Source: Elusimicrobia bacterium GWA2_66_18 (GTDB taxonomy: Bacteria > Elusimicrobiota > Elusimicrobia > UBA1565 > UBA9628). From it: a stretch of DNA of 64,000 nucleotides. The translations under genes and the position numbers were made by a program. Shown piece after piece: positions 40,828-49,275 of the stretch (positions are counted from its first letter, which is position 1; the number at the start of each line of letters is the position of its first letter). The notes beneath the pieces were generated by a model that did no database searches, had not been told where the DNA came from, and was given only the letters and a program-made list of their open reading frames with translations. Location: positions 1 through 64,000 of the forward strand of contig MGTX01000022.1 in the NCBI GenBank assembly GCA_001799675.1, written 5' to 3'.

Positions 40828-41720
40828 CACGCAAAGCTCTCGGCCGCGGCCTGTCCGCTCTGATCCCATCCACTGTGAGTTCCTTCAGCGCCGGCGGACA
40901 CCCAACGGATGGGGGGATCGTCAAGGTTCCAATCGAGCAAATACGCCCCAACCATCTGCAGCCACGTCGTCATTTCGACCCCGAGTCTCTCAGTGAGCTG
41001 GCCGCCTCCATTCAACAGCACGGCCTGGCCCAGCCCATCGTGGTCTCCTATGACGTAGCCACCCGTTCCTACGAGCTCATCGCGGGGGAACGCCGTTGGC
41101 GCGCCAGCCAACTGACCGGCGCCAAAGAGATCGAGGTCGTCGTCCGCCAGCCGAAGGACGACCGCCACCGCATGGCTCTAACCCTCATCGAGAACCTCCA
41201 GCGCACGGATCTTAACCCCATCGAGGTCGCGCTAGGCTATCTCCGCCTGATGAAGGAGTTCGGCATCAATCAGACTGAACTCGGCACGGAGGTGGGGAAG
41301 TCAAAGTCGACCATCTCCAACACCCTGCGCTTACTCGAACTGGCCGAAGAGATCCAGAAAGCCATCCAGTTCGGCCAGGTCTGCGAGGGTCATGGACGCG
41401 CGCTCCTCACCATCACCGACCCGAACCTCCGTCATGCCGTTTTCAAGAAGGTCCTGGAGGAGAAGCTTTCTGTTCGTGATACCGAATCACTGGCGAAGCA
41501 GGTCGAGTCCGGCGAGCTCCCGACCGAGGCGAAGTCCAAGTCGAAGAAGCCCGCCCCACCCAAGCCGGCGGATCTGCGGGCCCTCGAGGAAAGTATTCAG
41601 ATTTCCCTGGGGATGAAGGTCGTCATCCGCGCTAATAAAAATCCATCCAAGGGCGCCATCATCCTTCACTATTTCTCCTTTGATGATTTCGAAAAATTGG
41701 TAAATATACTTAAAAAATAA
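40824..41720 (+). CDS. parB: Chromosome-partitioning protein ParB/Spo0J
   Basis: ParB is a CTP-dependent clamp loaded at parS. The product has 298 residues. ALGRGLSALIP at the N-terminus contacts ParA; IRPNHLQPRRHF and LIAGERRWRA form the CTP-binding domain; the ENLQR motif and a KSKSTISNTLRLLEL HTH follow; a C-terminal dimerisation domain ends KLVNILKK. All standard parts are present. Its start overlaps parA and its stop shares one base with the next gene. Confidence 0.96.
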   Translation: MTRKALGRGLSALIPSTVSSFSAGGHPTDGGIVKVPIEQIRPNHLQPRRHFDPESLSELAASIQQHGLAQPIVVSYDVATRSYELIAGERRWRASQLTGAKEIEVVVRQPKDDRHRMALTLIENLQRTDLNPIEVALGYLRLMKEFGINQTELGTEVGKSKSTISNTLRLLELAEEIQKAIQFGQVCEGHGRALLTITDPNLRHAVFKKVLEEKLSVRDTESLAKQVESGELPTEAKSKSKKPAPPKPADLRALEESIQISLGMKVVIRANKNPSKGAIILHYFSFDDFEKLVNILKK

Positions 41721-42724
41721 TGATTTTTTTAAAATTGATTCTCGTCGCTTTACTCCCCGCCACGGCCGCAGCCGTGGACAGTCTCCCCTCCACGATCTCT
41801 ACAAGTTCTATCGTGCCGACCTACATCACCCTGGCTCCCACGGTCCATGACTACAACCGTTTCGCGGACGGTGGTCCGGACGCAAACTGGTATGTCGGCT
41901 TCAATAATTCTTGGATCGTGAAGCTGCCGGCGGCTCCCGCCGGTGATTTCACCCGCGCCTTCATCGGCGCGCGTACGGGACGAGCCAAGACCCGAGCCAA
42001 CCCTGGAAAGCCCTGGATTCGCGAGACCATTCCAGGCAAGATTTACATGGGAATATCCCAGACCCCGGCCTGGACCTCCGAACAGAGCTTCTTCCTCGCT
42101 GATACCAGCGAGATCCCGGCCGAGGCCGACCCCCAGGCCACTGTCGAAGGCGTCGGAGCTGCGGAGTGGTTCTGGGCCGAGGTCCCTCTGTCCATGGTGA
42201 GCCTCACCGCCTCCAACTACCTCATCATCTGGTCGCCGACCAACCACATGACGCGCGCTGTGAGCGCGCCCATCCTGGCTGCGGCCGACGCGGATGAATC
42301 TTCCTCGCGAGAAACCCGCGCTTGGAACAACCGGTCTATCCTGGGCGTGCCGCCCCGCTCCTCGGCGAACTCTCTAGAGACGGCCATCAGCAACATCATG
42401 CCCGCCCTGGCGATCAAGCTGGTCCCGCCGGGTCCCGACGAGCCCGCCGTCTCGGTCAACGACCTGACCCTGGCGCGCGCCGGACGACGGCTCATCGCGC
42501 GCTTCTCGGCTGCAGGCGAGGATATCGCCGACGCCTGGGTCGAGGTTTCCCGCGACCGTCTTGACTGGGAGCGCGTCTCCAAACATCAGCGCCGCCCGCC
42601 CTTCATCTTCTCCATCGACAAGAACCTAGTCCCCGGGCTGTGGCTGAGGGGGGCCGCGCGCGACATCTCCGGCGCCATCGGTTACTCCGAGTCGAGCATG
42701 ATCCCTTATGCCCTCCGCCCGTAA
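41720..42724 (+). CDS. Exported protein of unknown function
   Basis: The 334-residue product has a signal peptide (MIFLKLILVALLPATAAA). The mature part is beta-rich and includes WYVGFNNSWIVKLP and a C-terminal region with an Ig/FN3-like feel (SVNDLTLARAGRRLIARFSAAGEDIADAWVEVSRD). No catalytic motif is recognised. It is coupled to parB by a TAATG overlap, and asd starts inside its last 17 bases, so it sits within the par operon by position only. Confidence 0.6.
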   Translation: MIFLKLILVALLPATAAAVDSLPSTISTSSIVPTYITLAPTVHDYNRFADGGPDANWYVGFNNSWIVKLPAAPAGDFTRAFIGARTGRAKTRANPGKPWIRETIPGKIYMGISQTPAWTSEQSFFLADTSEIPAEADPQATVEGVGAAEWFWAEVPLSMVSLTASNYLIIWSPTNHMTRAVSAPILAAADADESSSRETRAWNNRSILGVPPRSSANSLETAISNIMPALAIKLVPPGPDEPAVSVNDLTLARAGRRLIARFSAAGEDIADAWVEVSRDRLDWERVSKHQRRPPFIFSIDKNLVPGLWLRGAARDISGAIGYSESSMIPYALRP

Positions 42725-43760
42725 AGACCCTGTCGTCGGCGTCGTGGGTGCGACCGGCTTGGTGGGCCGCGAGCTCGTGGAGCTCATCAAGCGCCGCCGC
42801 TTGAGAGTGGGAGAGCTTAAGTGCTTCTCCTCCGGGCGGACGCGCGCCTTCGTCTCCTTCCACGGGCGACGTCTGGCGGCCCCGGCGCCTTCCGAGCGGG
42901 CTCTGGCGGACTGCGACCTGATCTTCCTGGTCAGTTCCGACGAGGTCGCGCGCATGTACGCGCCGGCCCTGGCCGGGCGCGGGGTCTGGGTCATCGATGA
43001 TAGTGCCGCCTTCCGACTCGACCCGAAGGTCCCCCTGGTCATCCCTGAGGTGAACGCCGACGCCCTGCGCCTGGACCGGCGCCTGATTGCAGGGCCAAAC
43101 TGCACCCTGACGGGCTTAGCCGTGGCTGGGGCCGCCCTGCACCGCGCCCTGGGTGTGCGCGAGGTGCGCGTCGCCTCCTATCAGGCCGTCTCCGGAGCGG
43201 GCAAGGCGGCGCTGGGAGAACTCTTCTCCCAGTCGCGGGCTCTGGCGCACATGGGTTTGCGCGCGGACGGCCGCGCCCCGATCCTCCGAGAGGGGTCTTG
43301 CCTGGTCCTGCCCCGCGCCATCGCCTTCAACGCCGTGCCCCAGATTGGGCGCTTCGGCTCGGACGGTTATTCCGGCGAGGAGACGAAGGTCGCGGCCGAA
43401 CTGCGGAAGATTTGGTCGGCGCCGAACCTGAAAATCTCGGTCACGGCCGTGCGCGTGCCAACCATCCGCGCACACGCCATGGCAGCCTGGTTGACTCTGG
43501 CCCAGCCCCTCTCCCCGGCGCGCGCCCGCGCTCTGATGTCGAAGACGCGGGGGCTCACGCTCCACGCTTCGGGCTCCTACCCCACGCCGCGCTCGGCGGG
43601 GGGGAAGATGGGCGTCTTCGCAGGGCGTCTGCGGCAGGGGACCGGCCCGCGTGAACTGGCGCTCTGGATCGTTTCCGACAACCTCCTGAAGGGCGCGGCC
43701 CTCAACTCGGTGCAGACCGCCGAGGTCCTCCTAAAAAAGGGCTGGCTGAAGCACCGATGA
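42708..43760 (+). CDS. asd: Aspartate-semialdehyde dehydrogenase
   Basis: Asd reduces aspartyl phosphate to aspartate semialdehyde, precursor of lysine, diaminopimelate, threonine and methionine. The product has 350 residues. VGVVGATGLVGRELV is the NADP-binding motif; GPNCTLTG holds catalytic Cys132; SYQAVSGAGKAAL binds substrate; the VPTIRAHAM region supplies the catalytic His, where many homologues read RGH. SSGRTRAF fits the Gram-positive-like/class 2 branch. It overlaps the upstream gene by 17 bases and the downstream gene by four. Confidence 0.93.
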   Translation: MPSARKDPVVGVVGATGLVGRELVELIKRRRLRVGELKCFSSGRTRAFVSFHGRRLAAPAPSERALADCDLIFLVSSDEVARMYAPALAGRGVWVIDDSAAFRLDPKVPLVIPEVNADALRLDRRLIAGPNCTLTGLAVAGAALHRALGVREVRVASYQAVSGAGKAALGELFSQSRALAHMGLRADGRAPILREGSCLVLPRAIAFNAVPQIGRFGSDGYSGEETKVAAELRKIWSAPNLKISVTAVRVPTIRAHAMAAWLTLAQPLSPARARALMSKTRGLTLHASGSYPTPRSAGGKMGVFAGRLRQGTGPRELALWIVSDNLLKGAALNSVQTAEVLLKKGWLKHR

Positions 43761-44635
43761 ATTTCGCCGTCCTCCTGTTGTCTATCGCAACCCTCTTCTC
43801 TTTCGCCGCTCCACTTCCCGACGCTCTCGACGCCAAGGCCGCGGAATGGGCCGCCAAAGGCTACAAACTCAAGGACCGCGTCTCGCGGACCATAGACGGG
43901 GTCCTGGTGGCGGCCGCGGTCTACGCACCCTCGAACGGATCGGGGGATCGACTGGAGGCCTACGCGGTGCTCAAGGGCAAGGCTTACCTCGGCTATACCC
44001 ACCCGGGCGCCGCCGAGCGCCTGGAGTTCGACGACACTCCCTCGGGACGCGGCTTCCAGGACCTCTTCAAGGACGGATCGAGCGTGCTCACCTACCGCTC
44101 CATGATCCCCGTGCTTCACGCATCCTCCCTTCAGGTCCTGCGCTACAAGCGCTTTAAGTTCGAGCGCGTCGCCGAATTCCCGGAAGGCCGCTTTGAACCT
44201 GCGGCCGGCAAGACTCTGCTCGTCTCCCGCGACCTCCCCCTGGGGCGCTTCCTCACGGTCGGTTGCGAGGACTTCGCAACCGTGTCCCAGACCGCCTTCC
44301 GCACGCGTCTCCATGCCCCGAAAAAGGGGGGCTTCGCCGACGTGTCGGCCAAGCACCCCGACTATTACGCCCAGGAAATCGAGCGTAAGACTCAGGTCAT
44401 GAATCGCCTCAAGGCCGACCTTCAGAAGAACGCGGGGGAATATCTCGGCCTCGCCCTCTCCGTCTACTACGATTATTCCTCCCGGGGAGAGGCGCGCAAG
44501 GGTTGGTCCCGTCAGAAGGAGTTCTTCACCGTTGCGCAAGTCCCGGCCTACGCTCAAGGCAAGGTGCGCGCGTGCTTCAACTCGATGCGCCAGGACCTCC
44601 GCAAGCGCCTGGCCGTCCCCGCCGATTGGCCCTAA
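43757..44635 (+). CDS. Exported protein of unknown function
   Basis: The 292-residue product begins with a signal peptide (MNFAVLLLSIATLFSFAAP). The mature protein is mixed alpha/beta, with RLEAYAVLKGKAYLGYTHPG and a later helical part (HPDYYAQEIERKTQVMNRLKADLQKNAGEYL). One Cys lies in VGCEDFA and one near the C-terminus. No motif recognised. It overlaps the asd stop (ATGA) and is probably the last gene of the parA operon. Confidence 0.6.
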   Translation: MNFAVLLLSIATLFSFAAPLPDALDAKAAEWAAKGYKLKDRVSRTIDGVLVAAAVYAPSNGSGDRLEAYAVLKGKAYLGYTHPGAAERLEFDDTPSGRGFQDLFKDGSSVLTYRSMIPVLHASSLQVLRYKRFKFERVAEFPEGRFEPAAGKTLLVSRDLPLGRFLTVGCEDFATVSQTAFRTRLHAPKKGGFADVSAKHPDYYAQEIERKTQVMNRLKADLQKNAGEYLGLALSVYYDYSSRGEARKGWSRQKEFFTVAQVPAYAQGKVRACFNSMRQDLRKRLAVPADWP

Positions 44636-44664
44636 AGTCCTGGATTGGTCATAGGTCTTTCGGG

Positions 44665-44670
44665 TACAAT
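44665..44670 (+). promoter_or_regulatory. -10 box (TACAAT) for a probable leaderless transcript
   Basis: TACAAT lies six bases before the ATG at 44677; the bases between (CAAACC) contain no Shine-Dalgarno. Confidence 0.5.
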
Positions 44671-44676
44671 CAAACC

Positions 44677-45228
44677 ATGATCAAACTCCTGGCCTCGTCC
44701 CTGCTCGCACTCGCCTCTTCGCCGTCCACCGCGACGCCGCTCGAGCGCGCCGCCGTCATCGCCGCCCAGATCGGCGCCCCGGTTCCGGCCGCTGCGCCCC
44801 TCGTGCTCGTCATTCCGTTCACCGCGCCCTTCGCGGCCCCACGGACTGAGAGCGTTTCGTTCGGCTACGCGTACGGCTCGGGATGGGTCTCCGGCAATGC
44901 CTTTATGGGATGTTCCAATGGCTGGATGAACGGCAGCGCGAAACTCGATGGGAACATCCCGGTGGACGGCCCCAACGGGGCCGCCGGCGGCATCCGCATC
45001 GTGGGACTCGTCTTGCTGAGCGGCTCCTGCGGGAACGGCCAGGGCTTCGTCTCGGGAAGCGCCCTGCTCAACGGCCAAGGGACTCTCTATGGCCGCGACG
45101 GCAAGGCCGCCGGCACGGCGCGCGTTTCCGGCACGGTCTTCATCAACCAGTACGCCTTCAAAAACTCGTTGCTCTTCATCAACAAGAACGTCTCGGTCTC
45201 TGGAAACTTTGACTCCTCAGGAAGTTGA
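44677..45228 (+). CDS. Exported Gly/Ser-rich protein of unknown function
   Basis: The 183-residue product has a signal peptide and a mature part rich in Gly, Ser and Asn with short repeated beta motifs: GSGWVSGNAFMGCSNGWMNGSAKLDG, GSCGNGQGFVSGSALLNGQG, GTARVSGTVFINQ, NVSVSGNF. This suggests a small beta-sheet or beta-helix surface or periplasmic protein. Two Cys could pair. It ends two bases before convergent speE. Family not recognised. Confidence 0.62.
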   Translation: MIKLLASSLLALASSPSTATPLERAAVIAAQIGAPVPAAAPLVLVIPFTAPFAAPRTESVSFGYAYGSGWVSGNAFMGCSNGWMNGSAKLDGNIPVDGPNGAAGGIRIVGLVLLSGSCGNGQGFVSGSALLNGQGTLYGRDGKAAGTARVSGTVFINQYAFKNSLLFINKNVSVSGNFDSSGS

Positions 45229-45229
45229 G

Positions 45230-46078
45230 CTAACGTCCGACGGCCTTGCGGAGGAACTCAGGCAGGGCGAAGGCGCCGGCGTGGACTTCGGCGTTGTACC
45301 ACCGCAGGGGCAGGCGCGCCGACTTCACGCGCCCCGAGTTGAAGTGCCTCACCGGGTGGACTCCCTTCGAGGCATAGGCGAAGGCCCATAATCCTCCGGG
45401 ATAGGTCAGATTGGTGAAGAGGTATGCGTCGGAAACCGGGAAGACGGCCTTGAGAATCTTCGCCAGGTTCTTGATGGTCCCCAACTCGTAGAAGGGAGAG
45501 CCCGCCTGGCTGACCACGATGCCGTGCTCCGTCAGGATGCGACGCACGTCCTTGTAGAAAGAGGCGCCGAAGAGTTCCTTGGCGGGGCCGAAAGGCTCGG
45601 TCGAATCCACGAGAATCACGTCGAAACGCTCGCTGGTCTCGCGCACGAACTTCACGCCGTCCTCGATGATCACCCGCGCGCGGCGGCTGGAGAGCGCGGC
45701 GGCGGTCTGAGGGATGTATTTCTTCGAGGCCGACACGACCTGGCCGTCGATCTCGACCAGCACGCAGAGCTCCACCGTCTTGTGGCGCAGGACCTCGCGC
45801 ACGGCGCCGCCGTCGCCGCCGCCGATGACCAGCACGCGCCGGGGGCGGGGGTGGAGGAAGAGGGGGACGTGCGCCATCATCTCGTGATAGACGAACTCAT
45901 CGCGCTCGCTGACCATGGTCATGCCGTCGATGAGAAGGAGCTTGCCGTGGCCGGAGGTTTCCACGATTTCGATGGTCTGGAAGGCGCTCTTGGCCTTGAA
46001 CAGGCGCCGCTTGAGCCGGAAGCCCGTGCGGACCACGCCCTGGTAAGACTCGTCGATCCAACGGTTCGAGTCGCTCAT
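45230..46078 (-). CDS. speE: Spermidine synthase
   Basis: SpeE transfers an aminopropyl group from decarboxylated AdoMet to putrescine (or a related amine). The product has 282 residues. Landmarks: GKLLLIDGMTMVSERDEFVYHEMMAHVPL, VLVIGGGDGGAVREVLRH (dcAdoMet site), VEIDGQVV, DGVKFV, and ILVDSTEPFGPAKELF with the catalytic Asp. Its start overlaps the speD stop, so the two enzymes of the pathway are coupled. Confidence 0.95.
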   Translation of the reverse strand: MSDSNRWIDESYQGVVRTGFRLKRRLFKAKSAFQTIEIVETSGHGKLLLIDGMTMVSERDEFVYHEMMAHVPLFLHPRPRRVLVIGGGDGGAVREVLRHKTVELCVLVEIDGQVVSASKKYIPQTAAALSSRRARVIIEDGVKFVRETSERFDVILVDSTEPFGPAKELFGASFYKDVRRILTEHGIVVSQAGSPFYELGTIKNLAKILKAVFPVSDAYLFTNLTYPGGLWAFAYASKGVHPVRHFNSGRVKSARLPLRWYNAEVHAGAFALPEFLRKAVGR

Positions 46079-47013
46079 ATGACTATCTCAAAGGCTCCCG
46101 CCGCGCCAGCGGCGGGCTTGAAATGGTGGTCGAAGCTCACGCGGTAGCCGCAGGCCAGCTTCTGGCGCACCGCGCGCTTGATGGGGTAGCGGCAGCGGAT
46201 CTTCTTGCGCAGGTCCTGGGGTTGGAAGAGGACCACGTCGCAGGACTGGGGCTTGAAGATGTCCAGCACGCGACTCACGGTTTCGTTGACGCCGAAGTCG
46301 ACGCAATTGGTTTCGAAACTCACGTAGGAGCCTATCTTCTGCGGCGTCACATGGATGGTGTAGTACTTGGGCCCGCGCAGCGCGTTAAGGGAGTAGCCCA
46401 TGGGTTCGAAGAGGTGGTCGTTGACCTGGAAGCCGGGCAGGAGCGTCCAGACCCCGGACTTCTCTCGAATGTAGTCCTTCTTGTGCTGAGGGCCGGACAT
46501 GAAGACGCGCGCCGCCTGGGGGTCGATGCCGTGCATGAGTATCTCGAGCGTCATGTCGTCTATGGCCGGCAGGTAGGGCTTGTCCAGGTGGAAGAGAAAA
46601 ATATGATGGTCGTCGCCGTCGCCGAAGCGGTAGGACTTGCCCGGCATCCTCTCGGAGAGGCGCCGGACGTCGTCGAAGAAGTTGCCGGGCTGGTACTCCT
46701 GGAAGTGGGCGTTCTTGCGCTCGTAAACGAGGTACTGGAAATTCTCGTGCCCCATGTCCTCGATGAGTTGGAGGACGGCCGCCACCAAGTCCGTGCGGCC
46801 GCAGGTGATCATCGTCAGCCAGTTGTCGGCCACGAACAGGCTCGACTCGGAAAGGAGGTGCGCGTCGAGGGACTCGTTGGAGATGGTGGAGAGAACCTGG
46901 GCGCGCGATTTGGCCGCGATGGACTTCCAGTAGCCGAGCCCGCGCGAACGCAACGACGGCTGCCCCGGCGCCAGCGCCAATTCCAGCTTCTTCTCCGGCC
47001 CCTCGAAGAACAC
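46075..47013 (-). CDS. speD: Eukaryotic-type S-adenosylmethionine decarboxylase proenzyme
   Basis: This pyruvoyl enzyme makes the aminopropyl donor for speE. Bacteria usually have a short SpeD (about 120-265 residues, class 1); this one matches the eukaryotic class. It has 312 residues starting MFFEGPEKKLEL, the hallmark FEGPEK N-terminus; LLSESSLFV places self-cleavage between Glu56 and Ser57, and MITCG holds the Cys71 equivalent of human Cys82. The GTG at 47013 is chosen because the family always starts near FFEGPEK; the mazG stop lies three bases away. It likely came by transfer from, or shared ancestry with, eukaryotic-type enzymes. Confidence 0.9.
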   Translation of the reverse strand: MFFEGPEKKLELALAPGQPSLRSRGLGYWKSIAAKSRAQVLSTISNESLDAHLLSESSLFVADNWLTMITCGRTDLVAAVLQLIEDMGHENFQYLVYERKNAHFQEYQPGNFFDDVRRLSERMPGKSYRFGDGDDHHIFLFHLDKPYLPAIDDMTLEILMHGIDPQAARVFMSGPQHKKDYIREKSGVWTLLPGFQVNDHLFEPMGYSLNALRGPKYYTIHVTPQKIGSYVSFETNCVDFGVNETVSRVLDIFKPQSCDVVLFQPQDLRKKIRCRYPIKRAVRQKLACGYRVSFDHHFKPAAGAAGAFEIVI

Positions 47014-47015
47014 CC

Positions 47016-47450
47016 CTAAACCCCTTTCTCGGCCCGGCGCCGCGACTCGAGGCGAGCCACGTCGCGGCGGCGAAGCTCGCGCTCGCCGGTCTTGATCTCC
47101 TTCCAATGCTTGCGCACGTCCGAACCGTCCTTGAAGCGCCGGGTCCGGCCGAAGACATGGGGATGCCGGCGCATCAGCTTGAGCGCCTGGCTCTCGGCGA
47201 CGGCGTCCAGGTCGAAATGACCCTCCTTCTGGGCGATCATGGAATGGAAGAAGATGTGAAACAGAAGGTCTCCCAACTCGTCTTCGATCTCGTGCCACCG
47301 GCCGCCGGTTAGGGCGACCTCCAATTCCTTGGCTTCTTCGCGAAGGTAGGGGATGAGGCTCTTGTGCGTCTGCTCGCGGTCCCAGGGGCATCCTCGCGGC
47401 GACAGGAGCCGCCCCACGACCGCCTTTAGACGCCCCAGGCCCCGCGCCAC
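47016..47450 (-). CDS. mazG: MazG-type nucleoside triphosphate pyrophosphohydrolase
   Basis: MazG hydrolyses NTPs to NMP and pyrophosphate, clearing aberrant nucleotides. The product has 144 residues, a single-domain form. GCPWDREQTHKSLIPYLREEAKELEVAL contains the CPWD and EExxE motifs; EDELGDLLFHIFFHS completes the Mg site. The start is GTG at 47450, one base after the serS stop, and it is followed closely by speD: serS-mazG-speD-speE are one run. Confidence 0.9.
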   Translation of the reverse strand: MARGLGRLKAVVGRLLSPRGCPWDREQTHKSLIPYLREEAKELEVALTGGRWHEIEDELGDLLFHIFFHSMIAQKEGHFDLDAVAESQALKLMRRHPHVFGRTRRFKDGSDVRKHWKEIKTGERELRRRDVARLESRRRAEKGV

Positions 47451-47451
47451 T

Positions 47452-48753
47452 CTAGGAAACCGCGATGCGCTCGGTCCCGAAATAGGAGACGAGAGTCTTC
47501 GGTAAGAGGACGGAGCCGTCGGCCTGCTGAAAGTTCTCGAGGATGGCGGCCGCCAGGCGGCCGACCGCCACGCCCGACCCGTTGAGCGTGTGGACGAACT
47601 CGGGCGCGCCCTTGGCGTCGCGGCGAAAACGCGCGTTCATGCGCCGGGCCTGGAAATCAGAACAATCGGAACAAGAAGAGATCTCCCGGTACTTCGACTC
47701 CGAGGGCATCCAGACTTCCAAATCGTAGGTCTTCCGCGCGGAGAAGCCCATGTCGCCGGTGCAAAGCTGTATCACGCGATGCGGAAGATCCAATTCTTCT
47801 AGGACGCCCTCCGCGTCGCGTACCAGTTGCCCCAACGACGAGAGGGAGTCTTCCGGTTTGGTGATCCAGACCAATTCGACTTTGTCGAATTGATGATTGC
47901 GCATCACCCCACGGACGTCTTTGCCGTACGATCCCGCCTCCTGGCGAAAGCAGGGGGTGAACGCCGCCATCTTCAACGGGAGCTTCTCCGCGCTCAATAT
48001 CTCCTCGCGCACCATGTTGGTCAGCGAGATCTCCGAGGTGGAGATCAGATACATCGTCGTGGTCTTGTCTCCCTCGATGTTCATCGTCTTGTACATGTCC
48101 GACTCGAACTTCGGCAGCTGGCCGGTTCCCTCCATGACCTCGGGACGCACGAGATAGGGGGGGGCCACTTCCAGGTAGCCGCTCTTGGCGTGGCGGTCGA
48201 GCAGGAAGGACCCGAGAACGCGGATGAGCCTGGCGCCGGGGCCCTTCCAGAGCGCGAAGCGCGAGCCGGAGAGTTTAGCCGCCGCGACGAAGTCGAGCAT
48301 GCCCAGCTTCTCGCCGATCGTCTGATGGTCGAGCGGTTTGAAATCGAATTTGGCCGGAGCGCGACCGCAGTGTACGACGGGATTGTCGTTCTCGTCCTTA
48401 CCGACCGGGACCGACTCGTGAGGGAGATTGGGAAGATCAAGAGAAACATCACGCAGCCGCATCTCGCGCAGAGCCAGGGTCTTTTCTTGACCCGGCATTT
48501 CGACTTTAAGCTTTCCGACCTCCTCCATCAACGCGACGGCTTTCTCGGCATCCTTGGCGGCCTTGGCTTTCCCGATCTCCTGCGAGAGAGAGTTGCGGCG
48601 CGCGCGCATGTCTTCGACTTTCTTCAAAAGAGCGCGATAGTCCTCGTCCAGCTTAAGCAGCGAGTCCAGGGCCTCGCCCCAGCGCGGCTGCCTCTTGGCC
48701 AACGCCGCGCGGGCCTTGGCCGGATCACGACGGATAGAGGCGAGATCGTTCAT
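47452..48753 (-). CDS. serS: Seryl-tRNA synthetase
   Basis: SerRS charges tRNA-Ser. The start ATG at 48753 has GGAGGTGAG upstream and overlaps the preceding stop; it gives 433 residues. An N-terminal coiled-coil arm (about residues 30-100) precedes the class II core: motif 2 PCFRQEAGSYGKDVRGVMRNHQF region and motif 3 GVAVGRLAAAILENFQ. FVHTLNGSG is the usual Ser-binding neighbourhood. Standard housekeeping gene. Confidence 0.97.
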   Translation of the reverse strand: MNDLASIRRDPAKARAALAKRQPRWGEALDSLLKLDEDYRALLKKVEDMRARRNSLSQEIGKAKAAKDAEKAVALMEEVGKLKVEMPGQEKTLALREMRLRDVSLDLPNLPHESVPVGKDENDNPVVHCGRAPAKFDFKPLDHQTIGEKLGMLDFVAAAKLSGSRFALWKGPGARLIRVLGSFLLDRHAKSGYLEVAPPYLVRPEVMEGTGQLPKFESDMYKTMNIEGDKTTTMYLISTSEISLTNMVREEILSAEKLPLKMAAFTPCFRQEAGSYGKDVRGVMRNHQFDKVELVWITKPEDSLSSLGQLVRDAEGVLEELDLPHRVIQLCTGDMGFSARKTYDLEVWMPSESKYREISSCSDCSDFQARRMNARFRRDAKGAPEFVHTLNGSGVAVGRLAAAILENFQQADGSVLLPKTLVSYFGTERIAVS

Positions 48754-49274
48754 CGTCTCACCTCCAACACGTCCTCCACGGTTTGGATGGAAGACCCTCC
48801 CTGATGAGGCTCCAACATCACCTGCAGGCGGATGCGGTCCGGCCACCAGCCCGAGCGCAGCAGGCGGCGCATATAGAGCTCCAGCGCCGGGCCGGTCTCG
48901 AGAGGGACTTCCACGGTCTTGCCCGGGCCGACCTTGGGCACGCGCCGCTCGTCGATCATGAAGGGGATGGTCCAGGTTCCCTCGACGGCAAAGCCGTCGA
49001 TTCTTGATAGGCGCGAGGTCATGCTGTAACGCAGGAGGATGCCCTCGACGGGATCGGCGCCGCCGTTCTTGAGGAGCAGACGCGCGCGCAGGCGCGTGTC
49101 CAGCTTCGGAGGTCCGTCCTCGATGATCCTCACGTCGTGCCAGGAAGCGACGCGGCCCTTCTCGACGCGCCCCACCTGCCAGTGGATGCTCTGGAGAACG
49201 AGTTCGGCCGACGCACGGCCCCGCCCCGCCGCCGCGAGGAGGGCGGCGAGGAGCAGGGCCTTTCGCGCGGTCAT
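48750..49274 (-). CDS. Exported protein of unknown function
   Basis: The 174-residue product has a signal peptide (cleavage near GRASAE). The mature part is beta-rich with LVLQSIHWQVGRVEKG and LRARLLLKNGGADPVEGILLRYSMTSRL, resembling a single Ig-like domain. No catalytic motif. It lies between gyrA (one base) and serS (four-base overlap). Confidence 0.65.
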   Translation of the reverse strand: MTARKALLLAALLAAAGRGRASAELVLQSIHWQVGRVEKGRVASWHDVRIIEDGPPKLDTRLRARLLLKNGGADPVEGILLRYSMTSRLSRIDGFAVEGTWTIPFMIDERRVPKVGPGKTVEVPLETGPALELYMRRLLRSGWWPDRIRLQVMLEPHQGGSSIQTVEDVLEVRR

Positions 49275-49275
49275 C

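Noticed and set aside
41720-44635. Functional link of the secreted proteins and asd to chromosome partitioning
   Set aside because: They are coupled to parB only by overlapping ends; dense packing is general in this genome, so shared function is not implied.
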